Shown here: positions 16,310-25,419 of the stretch, in pieces
Layout of the letters: each line of letters begins with the position of its first letter
Position numbering within the stretch: the first letter of the stretch is position 1
DNA from: JAFDWI01 sp964544305
GTDB taxonomy: Bacteria; Actinomycetota; Acidimicrobiia; Acidimicrobiales; Iamiaceae
DNA length: 35,598 nucleotides
Assembly (NCBI GenBank): GCA_964544305.1
Contig: CAZJAZ010000028.1
Span: 1 to 35,598 of the forward strand
Reading direction: 5' to 3'
Program-made: the position numbers and the translations under genes
The notes under the pieces: generated by a model
What the model was told of the DNA's origin: nothing
What the model saw: the letters and a program-made list of their open reading frames with translations, nothing else
Database searches by the model: none

Positions 16310-17482
16310 ATGCACAACCCTCGGTTGGCCCCACGCGCGGTGGGCGCGCTGTTCATTTTGGCAGTTCTTCTCGTTCCATTTCTTCCAACCTCGACCGCTC
16401 GTGGTGACGAAATTGACGATCTGAAGAGCCGTGCCGCACAAGTTTCTTCGCAAATCAGCGACTTGCAAGCCCAAGTTGCGTCCGCTACAGCGGCCGTTGA
16501 GAAAGCGAATTACGAGGCTTCTCAAATTGCAGACAAGATCGATCAAGCAAGCAAACAGCTCGCGCAAGCAAAACGTGACGAGGCAGCAAGCCGTCGCCAG
16601 CTTGCCAACTTCGCTCTGAACGCATACATCAGCGGTGGCTCAGGATCAGTTGACCTTGCCACACTCCTTGACACGGAAAACGGCAAACTTGGTGCACGCC
16701 AGGGCTATCAGTCGTCAGCCGTTGGTGACCGTCAAGAACTCGTCGATCAGCTTGAAGCCGCACAGCAGGTGACGAGTGATCGGGCGGCAACGCTTCGTGG
16801 GCAAAAAGCTAAAGCAGCCGCGGTTGCTGAGCAGGCCAAGTCAGAACGTGATGCTGCCGAATCCGCTCAAAGCAAGCTTGAGCAGATTCAATCTCAGCTC
16901 AAAGGCCGGCTCGCGACGCTCGTTGCTGAGCGACAGGCCGCCGCCCGTCGAGCCGAAGAAGCTCGTGCTCGTGCCGCAGCACAAGCCCAAGCTCAGGCAC
17001 AAGCCCGTGCTGCTGCCGCCCAACAGGCACAAGCCGCCGCTACTCAGGCGCAAACACCTTCGGTCTCGGTTCCACCGGTAATCACTGTTCCAGAAACGAC
17101 GCCGGTTGACCCACCGGTCGTCCCGAGTGGCTCAGGTGCGGGCGCACGCGCCGTGGCCGCGGCGGCCTCGCAACTTGGAGTCCCTTATGTGTGGGGTGGC
17201 TCATCGCCAAGTGGTTTTGACTGCTCAGGACTGACGCAATGGGCTTGGGGGCAAGCAGGCGTGTCGTTGGGACGCACAACCTACGCCCAGCGCTATGACG
17301 GACCGTCCGTTTCGTTGGCACAAGCACAGCCCGGTGACCTTGTCTTCTACAACGGTTTCGGACATATGGCGATTTACGCTGGTGGTGGACAAATTATTCA
17401 CGCACCCCACACCGGCGACGTGGTTCGTTACGCCAGTGTTTACATTGATGGCGGGCCGATTCTCATCGTTCGACCGGGCTGA
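16310..17482 (+). CDS. Secreted NlpC/P60 peptidoglycan endopeptidase with coiled coil
   Basis: The 390-residue protein resembles RipA/PcsB-type cell-separation hydrolases, which cut stem peptides of peptidoglycan. Residues 1-32 are a signal peptide ending TSTARG. A long Ala/Gln/Glu coiled coil covers about 34-245, with a loop near 105-135. A Pro/Thr/Val linker (250-275) leads to the NlpC/P60 domain (about 276-390) with catalytic C305 in FDCSGL, H352 in GHMAIY and H364 in IIHAPH. The coiled coil probably holds the enzyme inactive until a divisome partner binds. The 3' end overlaps a convergent gene by 43 bases. Confidence 0.93.
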   Translation: MHNPRLAPRAVGALFILAVLLVPFLPTSTARGDEIDDLKSRAAQVSSQISDLQAQVASATAAVEKANYEASQIADKIDQASKQLAQAKRDEAASRRQLANFALNAYISGGSGSVDLATLLDTENGKLGARQGYQSSAVGDRQELVDQLEAAQQVTSDRAATLRGQKAKAAAVAEQAKSERDAAESAQSKLEQIQSQLKGRLATLVAERQAAARRAEEARARAAAQAQAQAQARAAAAQQAQAAATQAQTPSVSVPPVITVPETTPVDPPVVPSGSGAGARAVAAAASQLGVPYVWGGSSPSGFDCSGLTQWAWGQAGVSLGRTTYAQRYDGPSVSLAQAQPGDLVFYNGFGHMAIYAGGGQIIHAPHTGDVVRYASVYIDGGPILIVRPG

Positions 17483-17865
17483 TCATCTCTGAGGCGGCGA
17501 CGTTCACTCCGGTTCGCACTGAATCCAATTGCCAAGCTGATCGCGCTAACCAACCAGAAGCCGCCAAGTAGATAGCCAGCCGGAACGGCACGTTGCGCCA
17601 CGAGTTTTGAGCACCGTTGCGCGTTGGCTTTGCGCAACTGTGCTTCATCCCAGTCGTTGATTGCGTTACCTTGCGCATCGATAAGGCGACGATCGGTGGT
17701 TGCCCGGAGCAAGAACCAGGCGGGTGAACCGCAACGTTGCACACCAGCATTGGTGACGGGCATGGCAAACAACACAATTGAGCCGACAAGAAAGACAAAA
17801 GCAAGACCGGCGGTCAGCGTTGCAATGCGAAACGCGAGCGGGCGAGAAGAATTTAAGGCATCCAT
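17440..17865 (-). CDS. Two-helix membrane protein of unknown function
   Basis: From ATG 17865 the product has 141 residues: one membrane helix near 14-36 (TLTAGLAFVFLVGSIVLFAM), an external loop with two Cys (in VQRCGSPAW and NAQRCSKLV), a second helix near 98-118, and a basic tail. The paired Cys in the outside loop suggest a disulfide. Upstream in-frame starts (ATG 17940, 17949 or TTG codons) would add up to 28 polar residues, and the choice is open. The final 43 bases are antisense to the end of the NlpC/P60 gene. No known family recognised. Confidence 0.65.
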   Translation of the reverse strand: MDALNSSRPLAFRIATLTAGLAFVFLVGSIVLFAMPVTNAGVQRCGSPAWFLLRATTDRRLIDAQGNAINDWDEAQLRKANAQRCSKLVAQRAVPAGYLLGGFWLVSAISLAIGFSANRSERRRLRDDQPGRTMRIGPPSM

Positions 17866-18094
17866 GACGTCAACAGTCTGCCCGCTCAACGCCTCCGAAC
17901 CACCACCTTCGTAGACCCGGGGGCGGAGATCGCGGTGCATCGGTGACAAAAAGCCACCGAGGGCGATGGTGATGGAGGGAGAGTCGATCTCCGCCCTTTC
18001 CGGTATCTACAGCGGTATTCTCAACCGCACTAGTTCTATCGACCTATGCTGGCATTTTCTTGAGCAACAATTTTGTGCCACCCTCTTGAGCGAC

Positions 18095-18316
18095 ATGCTT
18101 GCTGATCAACTCTTCCTCGGACACGACTTGCTTGCCTGGCTCACCTTGGCGGTGGGCGGCGCGCTGGTCGTGGGAAACGCCGCCGCTTTGGTTCGCCCAC
18201 CCGTTGAAGTTGATTCTGAAGCCGTCTCGAAAGCAATGCGACGGCGAAGCCGGTTCTTCATCGTCGTAGGAGCGATTGCTTCGATCTGGGCGCTCGCCAC
18301 GTTGATTAGTAGTTAA
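18095..18316 (+). CDS. Small two-helix membrane protein of unknown function
   Basis: The 73-residue product from ATG 18095 begins MLADQLFLGHDLLAWLTLAV and has two hydrophobic segments (about 12-33 and 55-72) around a charged loop (VEVDSEAVSKAMRRRSR). The frame stays open further upstream to 17966, but those residues look random and ATG 18095 starts right at the hydrophobic protein. It ends just before a convergent gene. No family assigned. Confidence 0.6.
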   Translation: MLADQLFLGHDLLAWLTLAVGGALVVGNAAALVRPPVEVDSEAVSKAMRRRSRFFIVVGAIASIWALATLISS

Positions 18317-18679
18317 TTACGTCGCGCGCTCGGCCATTTGGGCCCGTGCGCGACGAGAGGTGTGCACGACATAGGCGGATCCACCAACAAGCACCACACC
18401 GAGGCCGGCCATGAGCGCGAGTTGCTGAGCACCGCCGCGCTCGCTCGCGCTTGCCGGCTTCTGACCGCCGTCTGGGACATCAAATGCAGGTCGGGCAACT
18501 TGCTGCGCAGCGCCCGACTCTGGCGAAGGAGGAGAGGTCAACTCGGACGTTGCGACATAGAGCAACGTAATGATGCCAATGACAACCGTGAAAACGATTG
18601 CAACGATGAGAAACTGTCGACGATCGTTTCGGTCAATTTCGAGCTGTTCCTGTTGAGATCGACGCGGTGCGGTTGCCAT
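18317..18679 (-). CDS. Small membrane protein with two helices, unknown function
   Basis: ATG 18679 gives 120 residues: a charged cytoplasmic N-terminus (RRSQQEQLEIDRNDRRQF), a first helix (FLIVAIVFTVVIGIITLLYV), an external Ser/Pro/Gly-rich loop, and a second helix (LALMAGLGVVLVGGSAYVV) with a basic end. It is divergent from the CopC-CopD fusion, with only 44 bases between the proposed starts, so they may share regulatory DNA. No recognisable domain. Confidence 0.65.
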   Translation of the reverse strand: MATAPRRSQQEQLEIDRNDRRQFLIVAIVFTVVIGIITLLYVATSELTSPPSPESGAAQQVARPAFDVPDGGQKPASASERGGAQQLALMAGLGVVLVGGSAYVVHTSRRARAQMAERAT

Positions 18680-18723
18680 GATGAAACTTCGCTTGTGTGG
18701 TTCGAGACGATAGAACGGTGATC

Positions 18724-20382
18724 GTGAAACGAGTGATGACACGCAGCGTTGCGTACGTGCTCATCGTGACCACCATGTTATTGGGCGGTCTCGTCATCTC
18801 CTCTTCCCCCGCGTCGGCGCACGCGGTGTTGGAGTCGACTTCGCCACCTGACCAGGCCGTTGTGCCAACTACGCCAAAGGTTGTAACCCTTACCTTTAGT
18901 GAATCGGTGACGTTGGTGCCCGGTGCGTTGCGAGTTTTCAACGACACGGGACAGCGCGTTGATGACGGTGTGGCACAGCAAGATCAAGATGGTCGACGAG
19001 TCACCACGCGTCTCAAAGGGAATCTTGCCGCGGGGAGTTATGCGGTGGCTTGGAAAGTGATCTCGGAGGATTCGCATCCGATACATGGTGGATTTACGTT
19101 CTCGATTCAGCGCGCCGGTTCGATTGGTGGCCTGGACCAATACCTTTCGATGTCGTCGCAACCCGGTTGGGAAACAGCTGGCATCATCTTGCGAACGCTC
19201 ACCTACTTGGGAAGCTTTCTCGTCGTCGGCGCGGCCTTCTTTCTCACATTCATTTCGCGCCGGCAAGATAGCTGGCGACCACGGTGGGTGTTGCCAAGTG
19301 CACTGATCACACTTGTCGCACTTGTAGCCCAGTTGCCGGTTCTCGCGGTGCTGGCAACTTCACAAGGCCCCGCCTCGCTCTTTTCTGACGGGGTACTTGG
19401 AGACCTTCTTGATCAAGGAGTTTGGCTGACAATCGCTGGGACGGCGGTGGCCGTTGTCATTGCCTTGCTGGCGATGCTCACGAATGACCGGTGGTCAAAG
19501 CGTTTCGCAATGGCCTCGGTCATTTTGGTTGCGCTTGCCTTTGCAGCGTCAGGCCATACCCGATCAACAGATCCAACCTGGTTGGTAATCGTTGTTGACG
19601 TGGCACATGTGGTCGCTGGCGTGATCTGGGTTGGCGGGCTTGGCGCACTCATCTCGTCGATACGCCAAGCCCGCAAATCGCATCGAGATCCCGTGGAATC
19701 TGCGGCGCAAATCGCACGATTTTCAGGCTTTGCAGGTGTTTCCATTGCTGTGGTGGGTGCCGCCGGACTCGTGCTGGCATTCGTTGAGGTGCGCTCGCTT
19801 CATGGCCTTCTAAGCACCGGATATGGGCGCTTGGTCTTGGCCAAGGTTGCTTTGGTCGTTGCCCTAGCCGGGCTTGGTGCGCTCAATCGTTTTCGACTGA
19901 TCCCCGCAATCCAAGCAAAACCCGATCATGCAGTGGCGTGGCAGTACTTCGGGCGCACGCTCCGACTCGAGATGGTAGGGATGATTGCGATCTTGGGTGT
20001 CACCGGCGCGTTGGTCCAGGCGATTCCAGCCCGTACGCAGGTCGAGCGTTCCGCGGTGTTTTCAGCGTCGGCATCACTTGGTGCGGGGAGTGCGAACCTG
20101 GTCATTGACCCCGTACGCACGGGAAATATCGCGCTGCACGTCTATCTGCTTGACGCACAAGGCCGAAGCGACACGTCAATTGACAACGCGCAGATCGATG
20201 TGTTTCAGCCGAAGCTTTCCATTGGGCCAATGCATCGCACGCTTCAACGTGGCGGCCCTGGACACTTTCTCACGAACGGCACTATTTTTACCGTCCCGGG
20301 AACGTGGGCGGTGACCGTGCGAGTACGTTTTGACGAGTTCACTGAACGCAGCGCAACGTTCCGGGTCAAAGTAAACGGGTAG
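18724..20382 (+). CDS. CopC-CopD fusion copper-uptake protein with C-terminal YtkA/FixH-like domain
   Basis: About 552 residues in three parts. A signal peptide ends ASA, leaving His at the mature N-terminus (HAVLESTSPPDQAVV); with SEDSHPIHGGFTF near 120 these are the Cu(II) ligands of a CopC domain. The middle part (about 150-430) has eight or so membrane helices of the CopD family, with His in AASGHTRS and VAHVVAGVIWVGG. The C-terminal 110 residues form an extracytoplasmic beta domain like YtkA/FixH. CopCD moves copper into the cell. Several GTG/ATG starts are possible (18697-18736); GTG 18724 is chosen for the basic n-region and has no clear ribosome binding site. Confidence 0.9.
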   Translation: MKRVMTRSVAYVLIVTTMLLGGLVISSSPASAHAVLESTSPPDQAVVPTTPKVVTLTFSESVTLVPGALRVFNDTGQRVDDGVAQQDQDGRRVTTRLKGNLAAGSYAVAWKVISEDSHPIHGGFTFSIQRAGSIGGLDQYLSMSSQPGWETAGIILRTLTYLGSFLVVGAAFFLTFISRRQDSWRPRWVLPSALITLVALVAQLPVLAVLATSQGPASLFSDGVLGDLLDQGVWLTIAGTAVAVVIALLAMLTNDRWSKRFAMASVILVALAFAASGHTRSTDPTWLVIVVDVAHVVAGVIWVGGLGALISSIRQARKSHRDPVESAAQIARFSGFAGVSIAVVGAAGLVLAFVEVRSLHGLLSTGYGRLVLAKVALVVALAGLGALNRFRLIPAIQAKPDHAVAWQYFGRTLRLEMVGMIAILGVTGALVQAIPARTQVERSAVFSASASLGAGSANLVIDPVRTGNIALHVYLLDAQGRSDTSIDNAQIDVFQPKLSIGPMHRTLQRGGPGHFLTNGTIFTVPGTWAVTVRVRFDEFTERSATFRVKVNG

Positions 20383-20431
20383 ACGTATCGGTACGATTGG
20401 GTGGTCCGCGCCCCGCCGATCCTGGACTTTC

Positions 20432-21994
20432 GTGAACGAGCCCGATCATTCTTTGATGAAGCCAGCAGCGGTGACGTCTCGCCGCGACGATATGCTCGCG
20501 GTCGCGGTCCTGTGCGGGTTCAGTTTTGCCGTGTGGTTGCTGCGGCGAAGAGGTCCTTCAATGGCGATGGAAGAAGCCATGATGCTCCAGGCCCCCTTGC
20601 GCGTGCTTGGTGGCAGCGTCCAAGGTCGAGACTTTGACTATTTCTATGGCCCGCTGTCGTTGTGGGTGCCTGCCGTGTTCTACAAGGTGTTCGCGCCAAC
20701 TCTGCTCGTTGAACGATTTGTGGGTGCGTGCTATCTCGCCGTACTTGGCATCGCGTTGTATGTCATTGGGCGACTCTGGGCGTTTTGGATCGCACTCGCT
20801 ATGGGCGCGACCGCAATTCTCATCGGTGCTCTCTCAATGACGGCGTTACCCATCACCGGCGCAATCGCATTATTGGTGGTGGGGGTAGCTTGCACCACGG
20901 CAAGGTGGAGCCAGCATCGCCGCGACTGGTGCGCGGGTATTGCGCTTGGCTTGTCGGTTTCGCTTCGACCAGATTTTCTGGTGTGGGCGCTGGTGTTGCT
21001 GGTCGTGTTGCAGGTGATCAGTGCAACCCGAGCACGCGCTTGGTTTGGATTGCTGGTTGGACTCGTGCCCTATGTCGTATTGGTGCTCCGAGCTGGGTGG
21101 GGAAGCACCTGGCGGACGTTGGTGTCTGACGGGCTCCATGTTGGGGCCGAGCGAAACATTCCCTTTGATTTGCAGGCGTCTGGCCGGGGGCTCATGGTCG
21201 TCATTGCCGCCGCGAGCATGCTGGGGGCCTGTGTGCTGGGGTTCGTAACTCGGCGAGAACAACGTGGAAAAGCGCTCATTGGGCTTGGCGTGATCGGGCT
21301 TTGCCTGGTGCCAGAATATGTCCAACGGGCTGACGGGATACACGTCGTGTATGTGACGATGGTTCCGCTCGCGACGCTGTTTCCTGTCGTCTACGAACTC
21401 CTTGGTATGTCCACGCGGCTTGTTTCTCGCAGCCACGTACACCAGTGGGCGGCGATCGGGATAGCTGGCGTGTTGTTACTTGGGATACAACCCAAGTTCC
21501 TTGCGCGCTCAACGTTGCGGGACGCCCGCTTCATTGGGCGAGGTGGACTCGCCTATACCGCACATACACCCGGTGGCGTGTGGTACTACCAAAGCCCGCG
21601 GTCCGCGACCGAGCATGAGCGTCTTGCTCGTGCGGCGCAACGGATCTATCGACCTGGCGACGTCCTTTTTGTCGGGCCGACCAACTTGGCGCGCACCTCA
21701 TTTTCGGATGGCAGCTTCTACACGTTGCTCCCTCGCTTTGCGCAGAAAACGCGCTACTACGATTTTCATCCACGTATCAGTCTCGTTTATGGACATCGGC
21801 TCGCGAGCGACGTCGCGAGCGCCGATGTAGTGGTGCTCTGCGACGTCGGGTTCAACGAAGACAATTTGTCGAAGCGACGAGGATCTGAGCGTGCGAATCG
21901 TGTGGTTGCCACACAGTTTGACCTCGTTACAACGAGCGGCCATTGCCGGTTGTACCGCAAGAAGATGGATGGAAAAGGCGCCTCGAACTCATGA
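20432..21994 (+). CDS. Polytopic membrane glycosyltransferase, GT39/GT87-like
   Basis: The 520-residue protein has an N-terminal acidic loop motif (GPSMAMEEAMM and GRDFDYFYGPLSLW), about ten membrane helices to residue 360, and a soluble C-terminal domain of about 160 residues with RPGDVLFVGPTNLARTSF. Such GT-C enzymes use polyprenyl-phosphate sugars and face the outside. The acceptor is unknown. GTG 20432 starts the frame; ATG 20456 is an alternative, and neither has a strong ribosome binding site. Its TGA overlaps the GT14-like gene by four bases, so the two are probably coupled. Confidence 0.75.
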   Translation: MNEPDHSLMKPAAVTSRRDDMLAVAVLCGFSFAVWLLRRRGPSMAMEEAMMLQAPLRVLGGSVQGRDFDYFYGPLSLWVPAVFYKVFAPTLLVERFVGACYLAVLGIALYVIGRLWAFWIALAMGATAILIGALSMTALPITGAIALLVVGVACTTARWSQHRRDWCAGIALGLSVSLRPDFLVWALVLLVVLQVISATRARAWFGLLVGLVPYVVLVLRAGWGSTWRTLVSDGLHVGAERNIPFDLQASGRGLMVVIAAASMLGACVLGFVTRREQRGKALIGLGVIGLCLVPEYVQRADGIHVVYVTMVPLATLFPVVYELLGMSTRLVSRSHVHQWAAIGIAGVLLLGIQPKFLARSTLRDARFIGRGGLAYTAHTPGGVWYYQSPRSATEHERLARAAQRIYRPGDVLFVGPTNLARTSFSDGSFYTLLPRFAQKTRYYDFHPRISLVYGHRLASDVASADVVVLCDVGFNEDNLSKRRGSERANRVVATQFDLVTTSGHCRLYRKKMDGKGASNS

Positions 21995-22881
21995 CCAACA
22001 TCGCAACAGATGCTTCATCGATGACGTTGGCGTACGTCATTTCCGCTTATCGGTTGCCCGGTCAGTTGATTCGGCTTGTTGAACAACTTGATGAACCATC
22101 AACATATTTTGTGATCTCGGTGGATCGCGGCACCGATCAAGCCACGTTCGACACCATCCGAGGAGCGCTCGCCCAGCGACGCAATATTCATATTTTGCCT
22201 CGCCACTCGAGTGCGTACCGAGGCTTTGGTCACGTACGTTCCACGCTTCGAGGCATTGAGTATCTTCTGAACACTGGCATTGGCTTTGACTACCTATCGG
22301 TGCTCACCGGTCAAGACCTGCCGATCAAAACCAACGAGAAGATTCGCGAGCGGCTCGCGAGTGCAAATGGGCACGGCTTCATGGAACATTTCACGTTGCC
22401 TGACCCACGCTGGTCTGGCGGCGGACTGAACCGTTTCTCAAGCGTCTTTCTCCACACCCACCGCGGCAACTGGTCAATTGGGCGCCGTCGCTTTTTTGGT
22501 CTCATCCCGAAAGGATTTCCGTTTGAGCAAACGCCCTACGGCGGTTCGGGATACTGGACGTTGTCGCACGACCATGTTGCCTACATCAACGAATTTGTTC
22601 GGCGAAATCCAAAGTTCGTGCGCTTTTTTCGAACCACTGACATGCCAGATGAAACGTTCTTTCACACGATCATCATGAACTCACCTTTTGCCGGTGACAT
22701 CGTCAGTGACGACCTCCGCCACATCGACTGGTCCGATCGCTCGGAGTTGCCGCGCATCATGCGCATGACCGACCTCGCAACGCTCGCACACACCGAGGAC
22801 CTTTTTGCACGCAAGTTTGATGTCGAAGTCGATGCGGACGTCTATTCCGCCGTCATCAACGAACTGCTGCACAAAACGTGA
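21991..22881 (+). CDS. GT14-like (core-2/I-branching type) glycosyltransferase
   Basis: The 296-residue cytoplasmic-type protein opens LAYVISAYRLPGQLIRLVEQL, then YFVISVDRGTD, and contains DYLSVLTGQDLPIK, the counterpart of the SG.D.P motif of GT14 enzymes, GSGYWTLS and MPDETFFHTI with an acidic catalytic candidate. Bacterial GT14 proteins transfer GlcNAc or xylose to surface glycans; the substrate here is not inferable. ATG 21991 overlaps the upstream membrane glycosyltransferase stop (ATGA), so both probably act on the same surface polymer. Confidence 0.85.
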   Translation: MTNIATDASSMTLAYVISAYRLPGQLIRLVEQLDEPSTYFVISVDRGTDQATFDTIRGALAQRRNIHILPRHSSAYRGFGHVRSTLRGIEYLLNTGIGFDYLSVLTGQDLPIKTNEKIRERLASANGHGFMEHFTLPDPRWSGGGLNRFSSVFLHTHRGNWSIGRRRFFGLIPKGFPFEQTPYGGSGYWTLSHDHVAYINEFVRRNPKFVRFFRTTDMPDETFFHTIIMNSPFAGDIVSDDLRHIDWSDRSELPRIMRMTDLATLAHTEDLFARKFDVEVDADVYSAVINELLHKT

Positions 22882-22944
22882 ACGGAATGAAACCGGCGAT
22901 CACAACGTTGCAACCAACGTCACATCAAAACGAAAGTTTGTCCC

Positions 22945-23592
22945 ATGCTCGTTGAGATCTTCTCTGACATTGTCTGTCCTTGGTGTGCGGTGGGACGCGC
23001 ACGCTTTGCCGCCGCACTCGATTTGTTCGCTCATCGCGACGCCGTTGAAGTTGTGCACCGAAGTTTTGAACTTGATCCCAACGCGCCCACACAGCGAACC
23101 GGGTCGTACGAAGAGCACCTGAGCAAGAAGTATGGGATGTCTATTGAACAGGCACGACGCTCGGGTGAGCATCTCACCGAGGTCGCCGCGCTTGACGGAT
23201 TGGAATTCAATTTCGAGAGGCTCCAGGGCGGAAACACCTTTGACGCGCACCGTCTGTTGTGTTTGGCGCGTGATGTTGGTATTCAAGACGAGCTCGTTGA
23301 CGCTTTCATGGTGGGGTACTTTCGTGATGGTCTCGCGGTGGGGGATAGCGACGCTATCGCGCGCGTCGCGACTCAGACAGGCCTTGTTGACACGCGCGTG
23401 CGCGAGGTGCTTGAGAGCCAGGAGTATGGGGAAGAAGTTCGCGCTGATGAAGCCCGGGCACAATCACTTGGTATCACTGGCGTACCGTTTTTTCTGGTCG
23501 ACGGACGTTTTGCAATCCCAGGTGCCCAACCAATCGAGCGATTCACCATGGGTCTCGAGCGAGCTTGGGAAAAGCTCACCGCATCGCCATAG
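22945..23592 (+). CDS. FrnE-type DsbA family oxidoreductase
   Basis: The 215-residue cytoplasmic protein begins MLVEIFSDIVCPWCAVGR; C11-P-W-C14 is the redox site, and the DsbA insert (about 60-150, with NTFDAHRLLCLAR) is followed by the cis-Pro strand GITGVPFFLVDGRFAIPGAQP. FrnE proteins are disulfide isomerase-like enzymes linked to oxidative stress or polyketide assembly. No signal peptide is present. It starts 63 bp after the GT14 gene and shows no functional link with it. Confidence 0.92.
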   Translation: MLVEIFSDIVCPWCAVGRARFAAALDLFAHRDAVEVVHRSFELDPNAPTQRTGSYEEHLSKKYGMSIEQARRSGEHLTEVAALDGLEFNFERLQGGNTFDAHRLLCLARDVGIQDELVDAFMVGYFRDGLAVGDSDAIARVATQTGLVDTRVREVLESQEYGEEVRADEARAQSLGITGVPFFLVDGRFAIPGAQPIERFTMGLERAWEKLTASP

Positions 23593-23618
23593 CTTGACGC
23601 AGCACTAGTGTGTCGCTC

Positions 23619-24656
23619 ATGTCAAAAGCTGCGCGTGGGCTGCGTTACCTGAGTGTTGTCGTCATTGTGGGCTTGCTTGGGGCCTGTTCTTCATCGTCCT
23701 CGCCCACAACCGCAAAACAATCGTCAACCACAACGCAAGCGGCGACGACCACCCTCGCGCTCACTCCCGCGGGAAAGACCTGGGGTGTCGGTCGCACCGA
23801 CGTCTCATTCGTTGACACGTCACGGCCAACCGCCGCGAACACGAAAGCCAAGATTGCCGCGAAATCGTCGCGCACCCTGCCAACGGTCATTCTTTATCCG
23901 ACCACAACGACCAGTGATGATGCGACCAGTGACAATCATCCGATGGCGACAGGGAGGTTCCCGCTCCTTGTGTTTTCTCATGGGGTGACTGCATCCGGAC
24001 CGGCCTATGTGCCGATCCTTAAGAAGGTCGCTGCAGCAGGATTTGTCGTCGCGCTCCCCACCTATCCCCTCACAAGCGGTGGCACAGGATGGGCGAATTT
24101 GACCGATGTGGTCAATCAACCGGCCGATGTGAGCTTTCTTATTGGCAAGCTCCTTGAAGAATCCGATGCAGCCACGGGACTGCTCGCCGGACACCTTGAC
24201 CCGAACGCCGTTGCCATTGGTGGACACTCGCTCGGGGCGATCACCTCGTTGTTCTTTACGAACTCGTGCTGCGCTGACAAGCGGGTGCAAGCAATTGTGG
24301 CGGTAAGCGGCATGCTTTTCGACGCGAAAGACAAGTCGGACACCTATGACAATCCACCAACCGATCTTCCGCTTTTGTTGTTGCACGGCAAGAAAGACAC
24401 CACGGTTCCCTATGCGCCGGGCAGTCAACACATTTTTGAGACGTTCACCAAGGTGCCGCGGGCATTCGTGACCTTTCCGAACGCAACCCATACCGACCTA
24501 CTCGGCTCTGCCTCATTCATGCCAGCGGTAATTGCGTTCTTGAACATGGAACTGCGCCACGACGACACCCAATGGAACAAGCTGTCAAGTACGTTGGCAA
24601 CGAACAAAGACGCCACGTTGCAGGTCGGTGGTGGCATGCCTCAACCCAGTTCATGA
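23619..24656 (+). CDS. Lipoprotein alpha/beta-hydrolase, PAF-acetylhydrolase/lipase-like
   Basis: The 345-residue protein has a lipobox VGLLGAC (Cys 23) after a short basic-hydrophobic leader, so it should be lipid-anchored outside the membrane. A Ser/Thr-rich spacer (24-55) leads to the hydrolase domain: FSHGVTASG oxyanion strand, nucleophile elbow GGHSLG, Asp in LHGKKDTTVP and His in NATHTDLLG. A pair of adjacent Cys (NSCCADK) follows the nucleophile strand. The substrate is probably a lipid or ester. GTG 23610 is an alternative start three codons earlier. The 3' end lies 13 bases before the next gene. Confidence 0.88.
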   Translation: MSKAARGLRYLSVVVIVGLLGACSSSSSPTTAKQSSTTTQAATTTLALTPAGKTWGVGRTDVSFVDTSRPTAANTKAKIAAKSSRTLPTVILYPTTTTSDDATSDNHPMATGRFPLLVFSHGVTASGPAYVPILKKVAAAGFVVALPTYPLTSGGTGWANLTDVVNQPADVSFLIGKLLEESDAATGLLAGHLDPNAVAIGGHSLGAITSLFFTNSCCADKRVQAIVAVSGMLFDAKDKSDTYDNPPTDLPLLLLHGKKDTTVPYAPGSQHIFETFTKVPRAFVTFPNATHTDLLGSASFMPAVIAFLNMELRHDDTQWNKLSSTLATNKDATLQVGGGMPQPSS

Positions 24657-24669
24657 TGAGGAGGCGGAG

Positions 24670-25392
24670 TTGATCGAAACTGAACTTGTGGTCACGACCC
24701 CCGATGGGGACATACCCACTTTTATCATTCGACCAGAACACGATGGGCCGCACCCGATTGTGCTCTATCTCATGGATGCGCCAGGTATTCGTCCAGCGTT
24801 GCGCGACATGGCCTCGCGCTTGGCCACTGCCGGGTACTACGTGATGTTGCCGTACCTCTATTACCGCGGAGGTCCATTCCGCGAATTTGGAATGTCGGAT
24901 GAGGACATGCACACCCGACAAGAATTGATGGCAACGGTCACACCAGCTGGGATCGTGGTTGACATCGCAGCGCTCCTAGATACGGCAGCGCACGATCCGG
25001 CGGCATCGTCCGGTCCGGTAGGCGTGGTCGGTTTTTGCATGAGTGGAGGCTTGGCGCTCGTGGCGGCACGCTCGTTCCCAGAACGGGTGCGCGCGGCGGC
25101 ATCAATACATGGCGCCTGGCTGGTGCGGGACACGCCGGATTCTCCGCACCTTTTCCTTGACTCAACCCAGGCCGATGTGCATCTCGCTTGGGTTGACGGA
25201 GACCCGCTCGCCCCAGACGAACATCGACACATCGTTACCGACGCATTGCAAGCTGCTGGTGTGAACTACACCATTGACGTGGAGACGAATGGGGTCCTCC
25301 ATGGATTTGCGCCGCGTGGACCACGCTACGACCGTGCCGCATCAGAACGTCACTGGGAACGCGTCCACGCATTGTTGCGTCGCTGTTTGTGA
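24670..25392 (+). CDS. Dienelactone-hydrolase family protein, TTG start
   Basis: The 240-residue protein has the DLH triad: C123 in GFCMSGG, an Asp in WVDGDPLAP (176 or 178) and H211 in NGVLHGFAPRG. DLH enzymes open lactone rings in chlorocatechol degradation, but many chromosomal members are general esterases with unknown substrates. TTG 24670 is chosen because AGGAGG lies five bases upstream; GTG 24628 would overlap the lipoprotein gene by 29 bases without a good site. Two hydrolases in a row suggest related esterase work. Confidence 0.88.
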   Translation: MIETELVVTTPDGDIPTFIIRPEHDGPHPIVLYLMDAPGIRPALRDMASRLATAGYYVMLPYLYYRGGPFREFGMSDEDMHTRQELMATVTPAGIVVDIAALLDTAAHDPAASSGPVGVVGFCMSGGLALVAARSFPERVRAAASIHGAWLVRDTPDSPHLFLDSTQADVHLAWVDGDPLAPDEHRHIVTDALQAAGVNYTIDVETNGVLHGFAPRGPRYDRAASERHWERVHALLRRCL

Positions 25393-25409
25393 GCTCATTG
25401 CAAGTGAGC
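25393..25409. terminator. Weak stem-loop between convergent genes
   Basis: GCTCATT (25393-25399) pairs with AGTGAGC (25403-25409) with one G-T pair and a 3-base loop, directly after the DLH stop and 11 bases before the end of the convergent gene. No T-run follows, so termination strength is doubtful. Confidence 0.3.
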
Positions 25410-25419
25410 GGGAAGTGTT

